Shown: piece by piece, positions 41,209-52,540 of the stretch
Position numbering within the stretch: position 1 is the stretch's first letter
Layout of the letters: the number at the start of each line of letters is the position of its first letter
Assembly: GCA_002104945.1 (NCBI GenBank)
Contig: MCFH01000009.1
Span: 202,501 to 266,500, forward strand
Direction of reading: 5' to 3'
Source of the DNA: Piromyces finnis
Taxonomy: Eukaryota > Neocallimastigomycota > Neocallimastigomycetes > Neocallimastigales > Neocallimastigaceae
Length of the DNA stretch: 64,000 nt
Translations under genes and position numbers: made by a program
The notes under the pieces: generated by a model
Told to the model about the DNA's origin: nothing
Seen by the model: only the letters and a program-made list of their open reading frames with translations
The model's database searches: none

Positions 41209-42279
41209 TTCTAAATTAAAAAGAAAATAATTTTTGTTATTTAGATTTTTGTTATTATAGGATTTTATATTTATTTTAAGTTTTTTATATATTTCTGAAA
41301 AAAAATTAAGGTTTAAAATTTTTTTTTATTTAATTAACTGTATGTTAATTATTAGTTTATTAATGTATTATTAAATTTCAATTTTAAATATTTTATATTG
41401 TTATTATCAAATTGAATTTCCCACCAAAATGTGTATAATAAGCTGCACACTTAAGGGTCTTTCATCCGATGATTTATGTTCCATCCGTCACACCCTTCAG
41501 GATATTAAAATCACCCTTACTATACCTCTTCTGAGAGTTGCAAGGCTTGCTTATGCTGACACGATTTTGTTAAATTCAATATTGATAAGAATGAAACTTC
41601 AATTATCAATATTAAATAATAATATATAATTTTTTTATATATATTGTTACTAAATAACTATATGCAGAATTAATAAAAATGAAAATGTTTTAAAAAAAAA
41701 TAGCTAATACAATTTATTAAAATTGTATAACTTCTTCCTCCTCTAAAAGAACCGATATCTCCACCAAATGATATAACTCGGTTCTATTTCCTTTTTAGGG
41801 GAAAACTTTATGTAATAATATTTTTAAATAAATTTTATTTAAGATATGTTTGGCTATAAAAATTACAAGAAGCAAAGAATTAATTACAAGAAATAATAAT
41901 ACGTTTATATATCTTTTAATAATTGTAAACTATGTTTTTTTTTGTTTAATTAATAAATATATAATAACTAGTATAAAAATATATTTATTAAAGTATAATA
42001 AAAATATAATAAAATATAAATATAAAATATAAAATATTATAAATAAAAATAATAAATAAAAGAAATTATTTACATAACATAAAATTATGTTATATTTTTA
42101 TTATTTTAATTAATAAAACAAATTTATTTTGTCACTTAAATATATTTTATCTTGTGAATTTATTTACGCCTCAATTGCTTTTAGTCACATCATTACATGA
42201 CTATTTTAATTTATTTCATGTAATTATTAATAAAATAATTTTATTAATAATTAGAGTTTTATATAATATTTCATATCAC
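41209..42279. other. Intergenic with an inverted repeat and unplaced ORF
   Basis: The 5' flank of the chitin-binding pseudogene matches the flank of the Thr-rich gene as far as about 41320. A 66-codon frame at 41429-41629 has less biased composition (GLSSDDLCSIRH, then LAYADTILL), perhaps a retroelement relic, but is not identifiable. At 41748-41785 AGAACCGA and TCGGTTCT form an inverted repeat with a 22-base loop. The remainder is AT-rich. Confidence 0.45.
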
Positions 42280-42484
42280 TTTTTATAGCTCTTTCTTGAT
42301 TCTATGGGTGGTGGTGCATATCCGTACTTAGTTGGTGGAGTGATTTGTCTGGTTAATTCCGATAACAAACGAGACCTTTACCTGCTAAATAATTACGTGA
42401 ATTTTTTATTCGTGGCTAACTTCTTAAAGGGACTATAGATTTTTAATCTATAATCTATGGAAGTTTGAGGCAATAACAGGTGAA
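42280..42484 (+). pseudogene. 18S rRNA fragment (3' major domain)
   Basis: About 200 bp follow the universal eukaryotic SSU rRNA sequence: AGCTCTTTCTTGATTCTATG, then TTAGTTGGTGGAGTGATTTG, TCTGGTTAATTCCGATAAC, GAGACCTT, CCTGCTAAATA, GTGGCTAACTTCTTA, GGGACTAT and GGAAGTTTGAGGCAATAACA. Differences from the universal sequence (for example CATATCCGTACTTAG for CATGGCCGTTCTTAG, and a duplicated TCTATAA) fall in positions that are constant in functional rRNA, so this is a decayed fragment. It ends just after CAATAACAGGT. No other rDNA is in the window. It lies beside Ty1/copia remnants. Confidence 0.9.
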
Positions 42485-42599
42485 ATATGTGGCTAATATT
42501 TAATATGTACAATTTTACAGTACAATTATTCTAATATTCATTACAGTATTTTTACATTATAATTGTAATATAAATTCTTACAAGTAAAATAAATTTTTA

Positions 42600-43235
42600 T
42601 TGAATTATTCACTCAAACTTGATTGTTTATTTTGTTTATCAAAATAAAGTTTGCGAATTTTATCATTTTTAGTCCAGTAGTATTTTTGGTTAATGTGTCA
42701 GCAAGCATATCTTCAAGATTTTATAAATTCTAAATTTATTTTATTATTTTTAAATGCATTAAAGATAAACTGTTCTATTAAGTCTATGTGTTTGTATTGT
42801 TGTTAATTGTCCATTTTCATTTGCTTTTTATGTCTATTAAATTGTCTGTGTATATTTTGTTGTTTTGCTTTTATTTAATATTTCTTTGAAAATATTTCTT
42901 AACCATAAAATTTTTCTAGTTAATTCAGAAGCACTAATAAATTCTGTTTTAGTTGGTGTAAAAGAAACTGCCTTTTGTTTCTTTGATGCTTGTTTATTTC
43001 CCATACAAATAATATTGACTGATATTGACTTTTTGTTAGTTTTGTCTCTCTCAAAATCAGCATCAGAGTAAACTAATAACTCACCAGAACCATCAATATC
43101 TAGTAGCATTATTAACAGCAAAAGCGGCGACAGGACGAGTACATTTTGCTAAGTGAATTAAAGAATTAATAGCAGATTTATAAACAGCTTTGTTAAATAA
43201 AAAGCTATTCTTAGAAACATAATTTTCACCAGTAC
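42600..43235 (-). mobile_element. Ty1/copia RNase H remnant
   Basis: The minus-strand frame 43121-42837 reads GELLVYSDADFERDKTNKKS, the copia RNase H start (GYSDADWAGD type), then NKQASKKQKAVSFTPTKTEF and ISASELTRKILWLRNIF, matching the SKKQ...STxEAEYxAxxxAxxExxWL pattern. Immediately upstream (43235-43122) INSLIHLAKCTRPVAAFAV matches the connection block preceding copia RNase H. Frame breaks are present. It is the downstream half of the element whose RT lies at 44640-43955. Confidence 0.85.
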
Positions 43236-43954
43236 ATGTGATTGTAAAATTTAAAATTCAATAAATGTGTAACTGAAATTTTCATGTACAATTTTGTATC
43301 GATACATTACATTACGTTAGAAAAATTTTAATATAATTAACTTTAATAAATAATAAAAAAAATTTTAAAAGAATCTTAATTATTAATAAATTAGTTATTA
43401 GCAATAAATAGAAAATTTTAAAAGAATTAATTAGTGAAGAATGTTTAACACCTTCTCGAAGTAATATTGATTTTATAATTTTTATTATTAATTATTTTTA
43501 ATTAATTAATAATTATTAGTAATTATTATTAATAAAAAACTAAAATAATTATAAGGTTTCAATTGAAATTTTAATATAAATAGTTAAAGAAAAAATTAGC
43601 TACGATTTAATTGAGAATTATTTTCAAATTTATATAAAAATCTTTAATAGTTACTTTTTGACTTTGGAAAAGTTCCTCTTTTATGTGCTTGTAAAAAAAA
43701 CAATTTTTAATTTTAAATTTAAATTATTAATAAAAGAATTTTTAAATAAATTTTTATTTTTTTTTTTTTTTTCACTAAAATTTTGTCAAACTTTAATTAA
43801 TAATAAAATAATCCAACCTATTCGCCAACCTCTTGATCCACAAAATGAAATTAATAGGTTCCCATTTTGAACATTTTGAAATAGAAAATTTATTTTTAAT
43901 TTTATATATAATACATACTAATTCTTGATTAAATAATCATAACATACACGTACA
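43236..43954. other. AT-rich segment separating two halves of a copia pol
   Basis: About 700 bp between RNase H and RT remnants. It contains TTAAT-rich low-complexity sequence and a short frame ending IIQPIRQPLDPQNEINRFPF (43800-43868) of unknown origin. It may be a later insertion into the copia element or replaced sequence. No ends or target duplications were recognised. Confidence 0.4.
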
Positions 43955-44640
43955 GACCTATTAAACAAAATAAAGAATTACCATTAGTTTTACAGAATAA
44001 ACAAGATTCCGACTTACATTGAAAAAGAAAATTAGAGATAATATTTCAATTAGGTCATCCGTATAAGGATTTCATAAATAGTCAAAAGCACTTTTTGTAA
44101 TTTTTATCACTTTGAGGATAAGATACATAAACTTTTTGTCTAAAGGAGCATTTTAGGTAAGCAGCTTTAATGTCTAATTGGTATTTTATTTAAATTTAGC
44201 AGCTACGGACAGGATAAGTTAATATGCCAACAATGTCTGATGTTGGTGAGTAAATATTGTCATAATTAATGTCTTATTTCTGTTTGTATCCTTTAACAAT
44301 TACTCTTGCTTTATAGGTTGATATTTTATTGTTTGTGTCGATTTTAATAATGAAAACACACTTTGTTGATATAACATTAATATTTTCCCAAATATTTTTG
44401 ATGAATACCATATCTACATTATTGTATAAGTTTGAAAGTTCACAACTTCTAAGAGCACGGCATGGTCTTTTATTATCATTTTTGTTATTATTTTCACTGT
44501 TTTATTTGAAAATTTTTTGTTATAGTTGTTATAGTCATAATACAGTGTAATCATCTTCAAATATTCATCTTTATTATTTAATGATTATTTAAATTTTAAT
44601 TGAATTATAACTATAGTTAAGTTTGTATTGTTATAAACAT
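43955..44640 (-). mobile_element. Ty1/copia reverse-transcriptase remnant, copy 2
   Basis: On the minus strand: ENINVISTKCVFIIKIDTNN followed by ISTYKARVIVKGYKQ and DINYDNIYSPT match the copia RT N-terminal blocks (kWVfkxK, yKARLVakGf, DYxetFaP), then LDIKAAYLK and KVYVSHPQ, with stops and shifts. The portion 44240-44530 is absent from the copy at 39726-40150; the rest is nearly identical to it. Confidence 0.83.
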
Positions 44641-44650
44641 CAATGATACT

Positions 44651-44676
44651 TTTATTCATTTATTTATTTATTTATT

Positions 44677-44745
<69 letters not shown>
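44651..44745. repeat. (ATTT)n and (ATT)n compound microsatellite
   Basis: About seven ATTT units followed by about 22 ATT units, at the junction between the copia remnant and a segmental duplication. Confidence 0.93.
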
Positions 44746-44748
<3 letters not shown>

Positions 44749-45090
44749 TTTTATTAATTGTATTGTTTTCATTACCTTTTATATTAGTTTTATTAATAAT
44801 TCTTTTATATAAACATTATATCACTCTATCTAGTTTTCTTAAAATTAATTGAAATTTTGTGGTTGTTTACTAAATTCATTATATTTATCATCATCAATTT
44901 TAGAGGTTTTATTAAGTAACGCTTCTTCAATGGCTAACATTTTTTTTACGAATCCTAGCTTGTAATTCAGCTTGATCTTAATTAATTTGGCTATTATTTT
45001 CTTGTAATAATAATTTTTTATTTGATATAGGAGATAAAGCTGCCGATGGTACAGTGATTATAGGATTATTAAAATTTTAAATTTCCAAAA
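44746..45090 (-). pseudogene. Decayed tail of an LRR membrane protein (copy B)
   Basis: Second copy of 22980-23400, more similar to that copy than to the intact gene at 25762. It includes the degenerate C-terminal acidic segment and the Lys/Arg/Glu helix region, with frame breaks. It is cut at 45096 by the insertion of the LINE-A element; the flank continues at 50818. Confidence 0.7.
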
Positions 45091-45096
45091 ATTAGT

Positions 45097-45341
45097 CCCT
45101 CTTGGGAACGTGCCTTCATTTATTTAATAAATGTAGTTTCTCAAGGGGGTCTACTCATGCTCATGGTACTGAGAGAGTAGAAAGAATTAAATCCAAGTAT
45201 TGCGCAATGGATGCTTGGTGCCCTCTTAGGAACGTGCCTTCATTTATTTAATAATGGAGTTTATCAAGGGGGTCTACTCATGCTCATGGTACTGAGAGAG
45301 TAGAAAGAATTAAATCCAAGCATTGCGCAATGGATGCTTGG
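45097..45341 (+). repeat. Tandem 5' leader monomers of LINE-A
   Basis: Two consecutive units of about 124 bp (45097-45220 and 45221-45341), each starting CCCTCTT.GGAACGTGCC and ending GCGCAATGGATGCTTGG. Only the second is followed by TTAGTCTTTA..GGGAAA. Other copies in the window (19140, 22314, 33105) have a single unit. Confidence 0.92.
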
Positions 45342-45986
45342 TTAGTCTTTAAGGGAAAATTATTAGGACTAAGCTCATGGTACTGAGCGATTAAAAAACA
45401 TTTTATTCATCGAATTTAAGTATTTGATGAATAAGTTGAATGTTTGATACTCAGGTAAGTTTGTATAGTATTTAATTAGAAGAGTAATACATTTTGTTGC
45501 TGTATTTTTTCTTTTATTCATGTATTCATGTAGTATTACTCTTCTCTTGTAAGAATCCAATGTAGTCAACTTTAGCATTTGCATTGTATTTTTATATTCA
45601 TGTAGCTATTGTTGTATTGTTTCTTGTAAGAGACTGATTCACTCTACATCATGTAAAAATACTATTCACAAGCTTTCTGGTGTCGACATTCTTGATTCAA
45701 ATTTTTTACCAATTTAAATATTTAATGAAAAGTAAAGTCAAACAAGTTTAGTGTCAAAAAGCGAATCGAATTTACTAACAACAAACCAAAACTAGAATTT
45801 TTAAAGAAAATTTACAACTAGAATTCAAAAAAAAGAAACTTTAAACAAAGCATCGTAACAATTTTTGTACTATCCAGTACTTTTAAGAAGAGAGAGAGAG
45901 ACAGATTTTTTTCCATATACGTTATATTTGTAATTTTTATTAGTATTTATTTTATATTCAATATTTTTTAATTAGAATTTATTATC

Positions 45987-48900
45987 ATGTCAGTCCTTTA
46001 TATTAAAGATAAGAATTATATCAGACGTGGTACCCGGTCTTATGGTATCCCCTTAGATGATATTCGCTCCTTTATCCGTGGTATTCGATCATGGTCAGTA
46101 AATATGCTATGGGAAAAACTCGAGGTTATTCTAGAAGATAAATTTAATTCAGTTATTAGTGTTAAATATTTTCAAACTTTCAATGATCACTTTTTCTTAG
46201 TCAAGGTTCATGGTTCATCAAAAGATTGTATTAAAATCTTACACATGTTAAAGAAGAAACTTTCAGTTACCTCAATTTCCTTTTCAGCTCGTAGTAGAAG
46301 GAATCACAAATACACTTTTTCCACTCTCAAACGTAAAATTTTAGTTTCTAATAAACATCAACATTCTATTCAACAATCATTTCAACAATCAGTTCAACAA
46401 TCAGTTCAACAATCTCATCAACAATCCGATCTTCAACAAGATCTTCAACAAGATCTTCAACAAGTTTCCCATCATGAAAATATTCCAGATCTACAGCAAA
46501 CACAATTTCAATCTCAACATTCAACAATTAATTCTAATAGCTCTATCAACTCTGATAACAGTTCAATAGTTGATAGTTCTTCAGTTTCACCGCCATCTAG
46601 TAATAGTTCTACTTATTCCTCTGATGCATCATCCATTAATAACGATGACTTTAATAATAATAATAATAGCAACGATTCTTCCTCATCCAACAAGCCTGAT
46701 AACTTTTCTTTTTGTCTTAGTTGGAACACCAATGGGTGGAATCACGAAAAGAGAGATAGTATTAGCTATTTCACAGCTATTTTCAAACCATTATTTTTAT
46801 GTTTCCAAGAAACTGGTAATGGTTCTGGATCGAATACAGATTATCCTTGTCGTGTTACTTTGCGAAACTATAGACACTTTTTCAAGAAAGCTGACGAATC
46901 AGTTCCGGGAATGAGAGGTTTATATTTAGGTTTTCACAATTCGTGTCAAGCCTCACTTGAAAACTTCTCTGGAAAGTATATTATTTCTATTTATACTTTT
47001 AGTCTTTGGAATAGATTCAAATGCTCGATTGGAAATGTTTATATGCCTCATAGTCATCACAACATCTATGTTGATCATGCAAAGTTAGAAGTTCGCTTGT
47101 GGTTACAAACTCATTCATCCCATCCATCGATTCTTGTTGGTGATTTTAATATGTCTAAAGTTAAATTATCCAACTGGTTATCAACTAATGGATTAGGAGA
47201 TTGGGAAATTCTTCCGCTTAGAGGGTCTACTATCTCTTGGACTCGAGGTGATCAATCTTCCGACATTGACCATGCTCTTATCAATTCGAAGATGAAAGAT
47301 CTTATTCACTCAGGATCATTTATAAATAATTTTTATCCTGTATCAGACCATAAGCCACTTCTCATTAATGGTAAAATTATTCCTATGGAAGATTTTTCTA
47401 ATGACTTAAATGTTCCTAAGAAAATTCTGAAATGGAATAGACTAAAATGTATTGAGGAAAAGGAATCTATTCTCAGTCATAATAAATTCCAAATACTTTC
47501 AGCAAAATTCAACGATCCTAATGTTTCTACAGATGAACTTTCCAAAGAGTTTACTTCAACTGCTTTTTCAATTGCAGACGAGCTCAGTATTACCTCAGCA
47601 AATAATGTTATAAAGTCTTCATTTCATATTTCACAACAAATTTTTAATCTTCAAAAAATCAAAATGAAGTTGTATAAGAGATTTAAAAAAGAAAGAATTT
47701 ATGATATAGATGAATTTATTAAAAGAATTAAAATCTACCGTAAGCTCATTGATTACATCCACAAAAGATGTAATGAATTTAGGAAACAAGAATATCTTCA
47801 TTGGATTAAAACAGGATGTGAGTATATGAAGAGTCATAATCCTAAGAAGGCCTGGAAATGGATCAAGAAAACTGCAAAAATTGGAAAAGATTCTTTCTTT
47901 ATTGCTCAACCAATTAAAAATAAAAATGGAGAATTAGTTGTTGCTACAGAAGAACAACTAGAAGTGTGGCATGATCATTTCGAAAACCTTGCATCAGATC
48001 CAAGTGGTGTAAGTCTTGATTTGGAGCATTGGTATGAAGAACCAATGAATAAACGTTTTTCACTTCCTATGCTTGATGAGTGGGATATCAACCAAGATAT
48101 TAGTATTGATGAAGTCAAGTCAGCTATCCTCTCTACTCCAAATTATAAAGCATCAGGTCCGGATGGTATTCCAATTGAGTTTTACAAAGCATTAATTCCA
48201 TCAAGTAATGATTCTAATAATGCTACAGATAATAATTCTTCCGGTAATACCACTTCAGATAATGATGCTCATGGTTTAAATTTTATTCTTAAATTATTCA
48301 ACCGTATTTAGGATGGAGACTTCCCCAACTCATGGAATGAATCCAGTATTGTTTCTATTCCTAAGAAGGGAGATTTGACAGATTGTGATAACTATCGAGG
48401 TATATCACTTATCAAAAATGGCATTAAGTTGATTTCCAAAATTGTCACCACTAGAATCTCAGAATATGGTCTAAAGAATAATTTCATTAGACCTGAACAA
48501 TTTGGTTTTCGAAAAAAGGAAGAAAGTATCAGTCTTTTCATTTCAATCCAAGAAATATGCCGTAGACGTCAATTAGATAATAAAGAGACATATTTGGCCT
48601 TTTTAGATCTCAGGAAAGCATACGATTCAGTCCCAATCGGTAATATTCTCCATAAATTAGATTGTTTAGGAATCCGAGGTAAGAGTTTACAATTCATCAA
48701 AAATTTATATTTAACATCTAAGGCTAATGTCAAATTAGATGGACAATTCTCGAAATCTTTTGATGTGAAGAAAGGAGTCCGTCAAGGATGCCTTCTTTCT
48801 CCTATTCTCTTTAATCTCTTTATTAATGATATATTTAGAGAGTGCGAAGATCTAGGAGTCAGTCTAGGTGACACTCGATGCTGTGGTGGACTTTTTGCAG

Positions 48901-50549
48901 ATGATATAGTTATTTGTGCTCCAACAAGAGGATGCTTAAAAAAGATGCTTAGAAGAGTTAATGAATGGGCATTGTATAATGAAATGGAATTTGGTATCCA
49001 GAAGTGTTCAACGATGGTGATTCGTCCTGAATCTATAGAAAATCAGAACAAGAGAGATCCAACATTTTACTTAGCAGGACAACCCATTCCAACTACTGAT
49101 TGTTATACTTATCTTGGTGTTCCATTTGATAAGAATCTGTCCCTTAAACCAGTAATTAAAACTCTTAATAACAAAGTTTTGAAAGGACTTTTTTCAGTCA
49201 GTAAATTCTTAAGAAATCCTAATATTCCTATTCCCTTCAAAAAGCTAGTACTTAACTCACAAGTGATTAGCAGAGTTTCATACTTTGCACCATTACTTGG
49301 ATCCAACAAAGCTAGGTCTAGGATTGCTCAGAAGCATGTTAACAAAGGAATACGATGGGTTGCCGGAGTTCATAAAGCTGTATCGTTTATATCTTTATAC
49401 TCTATCTCAAAAGATTTGAATATTCCTCCATTGTCAGCCAAATGTGCGTTAGCTCAGATTAGATGTTTTAACAAATGGAAAAACTCAAATTGTATTATCT
49501 CACACCTTGTCAATTACATTCCTAAATTTAGAAAATACACGTGGTGCAAATCAAGTAGGACACTTGATAAAAAACTAAAGAAGCATGGAGATATTAAAGC
49601 AATTAAAAACTTTTATTGGAAAGATCTCAAAGGGAATTCAATCAAAGCGCAATATTATGATGATAATAAATTTATAGAAACTAAAGATTTTATTAAATTA
49701 TGTTATGAATACCCAGAGTTTGCCTATGGCTTCTACTGGCTATTGAAAGCAAGAAGCGGATACAAGTTGGATGCTAGAGTTGCCAAAGCTGCCAAATTTG
49801 TTGATCCAGTTTGTCCTAACTACTGTCCATGTTGCAAGAGTGGTGTTCAAAGTATTAAACATTGGTTATTAGATTGTCCAACATTTAGAGATATCCGTAT
49901 TAAACATTATGATTCCATAGTCCAGCTACTAAATTTTTTCAGTCAACGTAATTCCAATAGTCCTATCAATAATAATGAAAATGTTAATATCAGTAGAGAT
50001 AGCAATAACAGTAATAGTAATAGTAACAATAGTAGTAATAACAATAGTAATAATAACAATAGTAGTAATAGAAATAATAATATTAGTAATAATAACAATA
50101 GTAATAATAACAATAGTAGTAATAGAAATAATAATATTAGTAATGATAGCAATAGTGAAGATAATAATTCTAATTTAGATAGTAATTTAATTAATGATAG
50201 TAATAGTTCTAATAATCCGGTGAATATTAATGTGTATGATTATTCTAGTGTGTGCAGTAAAATATTTAAATTCCTTCTTGGGGGAAGAAGTTTTAACAAT
50301 ATTAATTACAATTCAAAGGAATGGAAAGAACTTTGTAAGCGTCAGATTCAATCTGGTACTAATGAAGGAACACCATTCTTGACGGTAACCGCGGAACTTC
50401 TAACCAAAATCATGCCTTTTGCTATTGGCCAGCAATGGTCAATGTTCAAAAGGTTTGAAGCAACATCCAAGAGCGTCAATGCTGAAGAAACAGTAAGACA
50501 GGCCAGGAGGGCCAGCGCAACCAATGGAGATCATAATTTTGTTCCATGA
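45987..50549 (+). pseudogene. LINE-A polyprotein: endonuclease + reverse transcriptase, one nonsense codon
   Basis: One frame of 1,520 codons interrupted only by TAG at 48309-48311 (codon 775), where a GA change from TGG (Trp) would account for it. Order: basic N-terminal domain; Gln-rich repeats (about 125-170); Ser/Asn-rich linker; APE/EEP endonuclease from FCLSWNTNGW (about 240) through CFQET (270), VGDFNMS (about 384), SDIDHAL (about 424) to SDHKPLL (about 453); reverse transcriptase from KASGPDGIP (about 721) with RPEQFGFRKK, AFLDLRKAYDS, RQGCLLSP and the catalytic FADD (about 969-972); Cys/His motif CPCCKSGVQSIKHWLLDC (about 1279); an Asn/Ser tract of about 75 residues with internal duplication; and a conserved C-terminus. 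The catalytic motifs are intact. Known role: nicking genomic DNA and copying the element RNA at the nick. The single lesion suggests recent inactivation, or readthrough if the element is still used. Confidence 0.93.
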
Positions 50550-50786
50550 TAAAATTTTGATCTTTGGCTCGGTGTCCCATTGGAAGTCAAATACAATTAT
50601 TATACTTTAGTATGATAGTGGCTTTCTTACTTTAATTAAAATTACTAGAATACATTATACTCAATTTTTATTCATTTGTGTTTATTTAAACATATTTTTT
50701 TTTATTTTTATTTTAATTTTAATTTTTTTATTACATGTATTATAATTTTAATTAAATTAATAATAAAGTTTAAAATATTTGATGCC

Positions 50787-50817
<31 letters not shown>

Positions 50818-50819
<2 letters not shown>

Positions 50820-51350
50820 AGTAAAATTGATGAAAATTTAGCAAGATTATTTTGTTGAAATATCTTTTCTGGGTTAATGTTTATCCCTTTTTTTTTTTTA
50901 AAAAATAAAATATGATGATATTAATAATTTAAAATAAAATAATTTGGGAATTCTTTCAATTTATAATATTTCTATAATAATTTTTTTTTTCATTTTGTAG
51001 TATAGTTATGTGAATATTAAATGAAGGATAAAAGTACAATACAATATTTTAAATTTATTAATTATTAACTACCAAAAAAAAGTTATAAACTCTATATTAT
51101 CATTTACTGATTTTACACATAATAAATATACTATATTTATTGATACCCTCAAAAAATCTTTGATTAATTTCAGAAACTATCTAAACAGGCCACTGTTAGA
51201 TATTATTATTATTTTTTTTTTTGCCAGAAAATTATGGTAATAAAGAAACACAAAATTCTTTTTTTTTTTTTTATTATACACTGAAATGTATTAACCTAAA
51301 ATAATTTAACCTTTTCAAATTATAATCATACAATATAATACATAGTTTCT
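50818..51350. repeat. Segmental duplication block, copy B (3' of LINE-A)
   Basis: Resumes the block interrupted at 45096 and aligns with 23424-23900. Shared features include TATCTTT followed by poly-T, TAGTATAG.TATGTGAATATT and AATTATGGTAATAAAG. Confidence 0.82.
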
Positions 51351-52359
51351 TAATTGTAAAAAAATAAAATAAAATAAAAATATCATTGTATGAAACTACA
51401 TTTCTATTCAAATATTTGAACTTTAGGAAGTAAAAGTAATAATTACAATTCATGGATACTATATGATTAAAAAATAAAATATTATTTTTTTTCTTTTCAA
51501 TTGTAAAATGTACTTAATATGAATAGTATAATTTTACTATATCAAATCAAAAATTTTACTAGAAAAAAAAAATATAAAATTTTTATAATAGTCATTTATA
51601 TTTTAAATTAGCAATATTAATTGTAAAAAAATATAATTAATAATTTCAAATTGCAATTAGTATAATTATTCAAAACTTTAAAATATTCCTTATGTGAATA
51701 TTTTTACTTATTTTTACTTTTATTTTTATTTTTTTTTTTTTTAAAAAAAGTTATCCCTTACATAACAAATAAAATAATAAGTTATTAGTGTATAATTTGT
51801 GAAACATTACATTTAATTATTGTGTTTCAAATAGTTAAAATATTTGGATTAAAAAAAGAATTAATGAATGTAGCCTAATTTCTAGGTGAAACTTTTTTTT
51901 TTATTATCGTAGTATATATTTCTATTCTTTAGAGCAATCTTAATAGTATTTTTCTTTTGAAAAATGTTGAATAAACATAATTATTCATAAAAATAAAGAA
52001 AGTTTTTATTTGTTTTTTTTTTAAAAAATATTATCTTTATTTTTATGTAGTAAAAAAAAAAAAAAAAGAACCTTTTAAAATATTATTAAATTAATAGTTT
52101 TCAATTTTCATTTACATCCCTTCGCTTACTCTTCAAATTATATAAGAAATAATAAATAATTAAAAGTATATTATGCTTTAAATTTATTAATCTTTATTTA
52201 GTTTATATATATTATATAAATTATTATCAATAAATAAATAAATCTTTTTTTAAAAAAATGTAATAATGTAATAGATATTCTATATTTATTTCATTGAAGT
52301 GAGGTTTTTGTATTATAATATTGCTTATATAAATATATTGTCTTGTCCAAATTAATTGA
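51351..52359. other. AT-rich intergenic with duplicated gene-flank fragments
   Basis: About 51388-51480 matches 34818-34920. About 51670-51870 matches the promoter and first codons of LRR paralogue 3 (37945-38185) with the start codon destroyed, so it is a relic of another LRR gene copy. From 51900 onward there is only low complexity up to the 3' end of ASF1. Confidence 0.6.
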
Positions 52360-52500
52360 TTATTCATCATCCACCATACTATCATTGCCATCGTCGTCTT
52401 CTTCCTCTTCCCCATCTATATCTTCATCAAGGTCAATAATATCATCTTCCATATCAATTTGATTTTCTGGTGGCATTTCTACTTCCAAAGGTTTATCCCT

Positions 52501-52540
<40 letters not shown>

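Larger units (their letters stand above)
45097..50817 (+). mobile_element. LINE-A: near-complete endonuclease-type non-LTR retrotransposon
   Basis: Element of 5.7 kb. The 5' end CCCTCTTGGGAACGTGCC at 45097 is followed by a tandem pair of leader monomers, a long 5' UTR and one long coding region (45987-50549). The 3' UTR of about 240 bp ends GATGCCGTT and then poly-A (50790-50817). It is flanked by TTAGT (45092-45096 and 50818-50822; longer if flanking A residues are counted), a short target-site duplication. The paralogous locus at 23424-23431 carries the uninterrupted AAATTAGT. Structure corresponds to APE-type LINEs (single polyprotein with endonuclease, RT and C-terminal Cys/His motif); I cannot assign a clade with confidence. 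Confidence 0.93.

Noticed and set aside
41429-41629. 66-codon plus-strand frame containing LAYADTILL
   Set aside because: The YAD-like word hints at an RT box, but flanking residues match no RT block and the frame is short.
45097-45390. Hammerhead ribozyme at the LINE 5' end
   Set aside because: CTGAGAG and CTGAGCGA resemble, but do not match, the CUGANGA core, and there is no GAAA box at the needed place.
45987-48311. Two separate LINE proteins (ORF1 and ORF2) divided at the stop codon
   Set aside because: The stop splits the RT domain between KASGPDGIP and the following blocks in the same frame, so it is a nonsense mutation, not an ORF boundary.
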